The notes beneath the pieces are model-generated. The model had not been told where the DNA came from. It did not search any database and was given only the letters and a program-made list of their open reading frames with translations. DNA of 28,524 nucleotides from a virus: positions 1-28,524 of IMG/VR virus record IMGVR_UViG_3300045930_000274. One strand, 5' to 3'. Below, piece after piece: positions 28,364 through 28,524 of this stretch. The stretch's first letter is position 1. The number at the start of each line of letters is the position of its first letter. The position numbers and the translations under genes are program-made.

Positions 28364-28524
28364 GCGTGGTCTATGCGCAGCTCAGTGCGGGTGAGTATCC
28401 GCTCGCCGTCGTGCAACACGTGCGCGACGTGCGACAGCACTGCGATGCGGTGAAATATTTCTTGGGGCGCATACATTCGGCGACGGAGAGGGGCCGCGCA
28501 TCGCTGCGATTCGCGGCTCAGGAC
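28360..28524 (+). CDS. start of packaging-region gene, cut by window end
   Basis: ATG 28360 overlaps the HNH stop (ATGA); 55 codons are open to the right edge: MSVVYAQLSAGEYPLAVVQH, then a helical RDVRQHCDAVKYFLGRIH. Position right after an HNH nuclease suggests a small terminase subunit or the N-terminus of the large one, but the residues seen are not enough to tell. Confidence 0.6.
   Translation, partial: MSVVYAQLSAGEYPLAVVQHVRDVRQHCDAVKYFLGRIHSATERGRASLRFAAQD

Noticed and set aside
1-28524. tRNA genes and CRISPR arrays
   Set aside because: I looked for cloverleaf arms with a T-loop and for regularly spaced direct repeats; none fits. The three-helix element at 27870 lacks a T-loop and an anticodon arm. 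The repeats near 19650-19930 are coding.

Overview
The window is part of the genome of a tailed, temperate bacteriophage (or the matching prophage) of a GC-rich, probably Gram-negative bacterium. It carries an HK97-type head (portal, U35-type protease, HK97-fold capsid), a siphovirus-type tail (tail tube, frameshifted chaperone pair, tape measure, hub), an early region with a Red-beta-like annealing protein, and a repressor/antirepressor system. Almost all genes are packed with 1 to 8 base overlaps (ATGA, GTGA, TGATG), so translation is widely coupled. No integrase, large terminase or endolysin is visible. The terminase is expected just beyond the right edge, so the right end (HNH nuclease, then an unfinished gene) probably continues through the packaging genes to the left end if the genome is circular or permuted.

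Layout. 1-4454: 3' half of a PfkB-type sugar kinase, a small membrane protein, portal, protease and an O-GlcNAc-transferase-like (SPINDLY/GT41) glycosyltransferase. 4455-4691: non-coding leader with a promoter-like site and a strong hairpin. 4692-7399: major capsid protein, two small Cys-pair proteins and head-tail connectors. 7409-11548: tail tube, G/GT-type chaperones with a -1 frameshift, gp10-like protein, short tape measure and distal tail proteins. 11545-20934: central hub and a long run of tail-tip, fibre and decoration genes. These include a secreted beta-helix protein of lower GC, a proline-rich protein built of about 33-residue repeats, and a lipoprotein. 20919-22326 (minus): immunity operon with a small zinc protein, a secreted DUF1566 protein and a helix-turn-helix repressor with a hydrophobic tail. 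22379-26371 (plus): early operon with a Cro/Ner-like protein, a Red-beta-like recombinase, a PD-(D/E)XK nuclease and many very small Cys-pair or single-helix proteins. 26361-27370 (minus): P22-type antirepressor plus a coupled 54-residue zinc protein. 27371-28039: non-coding control region with a plus-strand terminator, structured RNA and a promoter. 28040-28524: HNH endonuclease and the start of the next packaging-region gene.

How the parts may work together. A palindromic 9-mer, CTTGWCAAG, contains the -35 box of three promoter-like sites: before the Cro-like gene, before the HNH/packaging operon and before the capsid leader. This suggests that one repressor controls the early, late and capsid promoters directly. 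The repressor has no visible autoprotease domain, and a P22-type antirepressor is present, so induction is probably by antirepressor. The sugar kinase and the GT41-like transferase lie inside the head operon. Together they are the most unusual part of the window and suggest that a virion or host protein is glycosylated.
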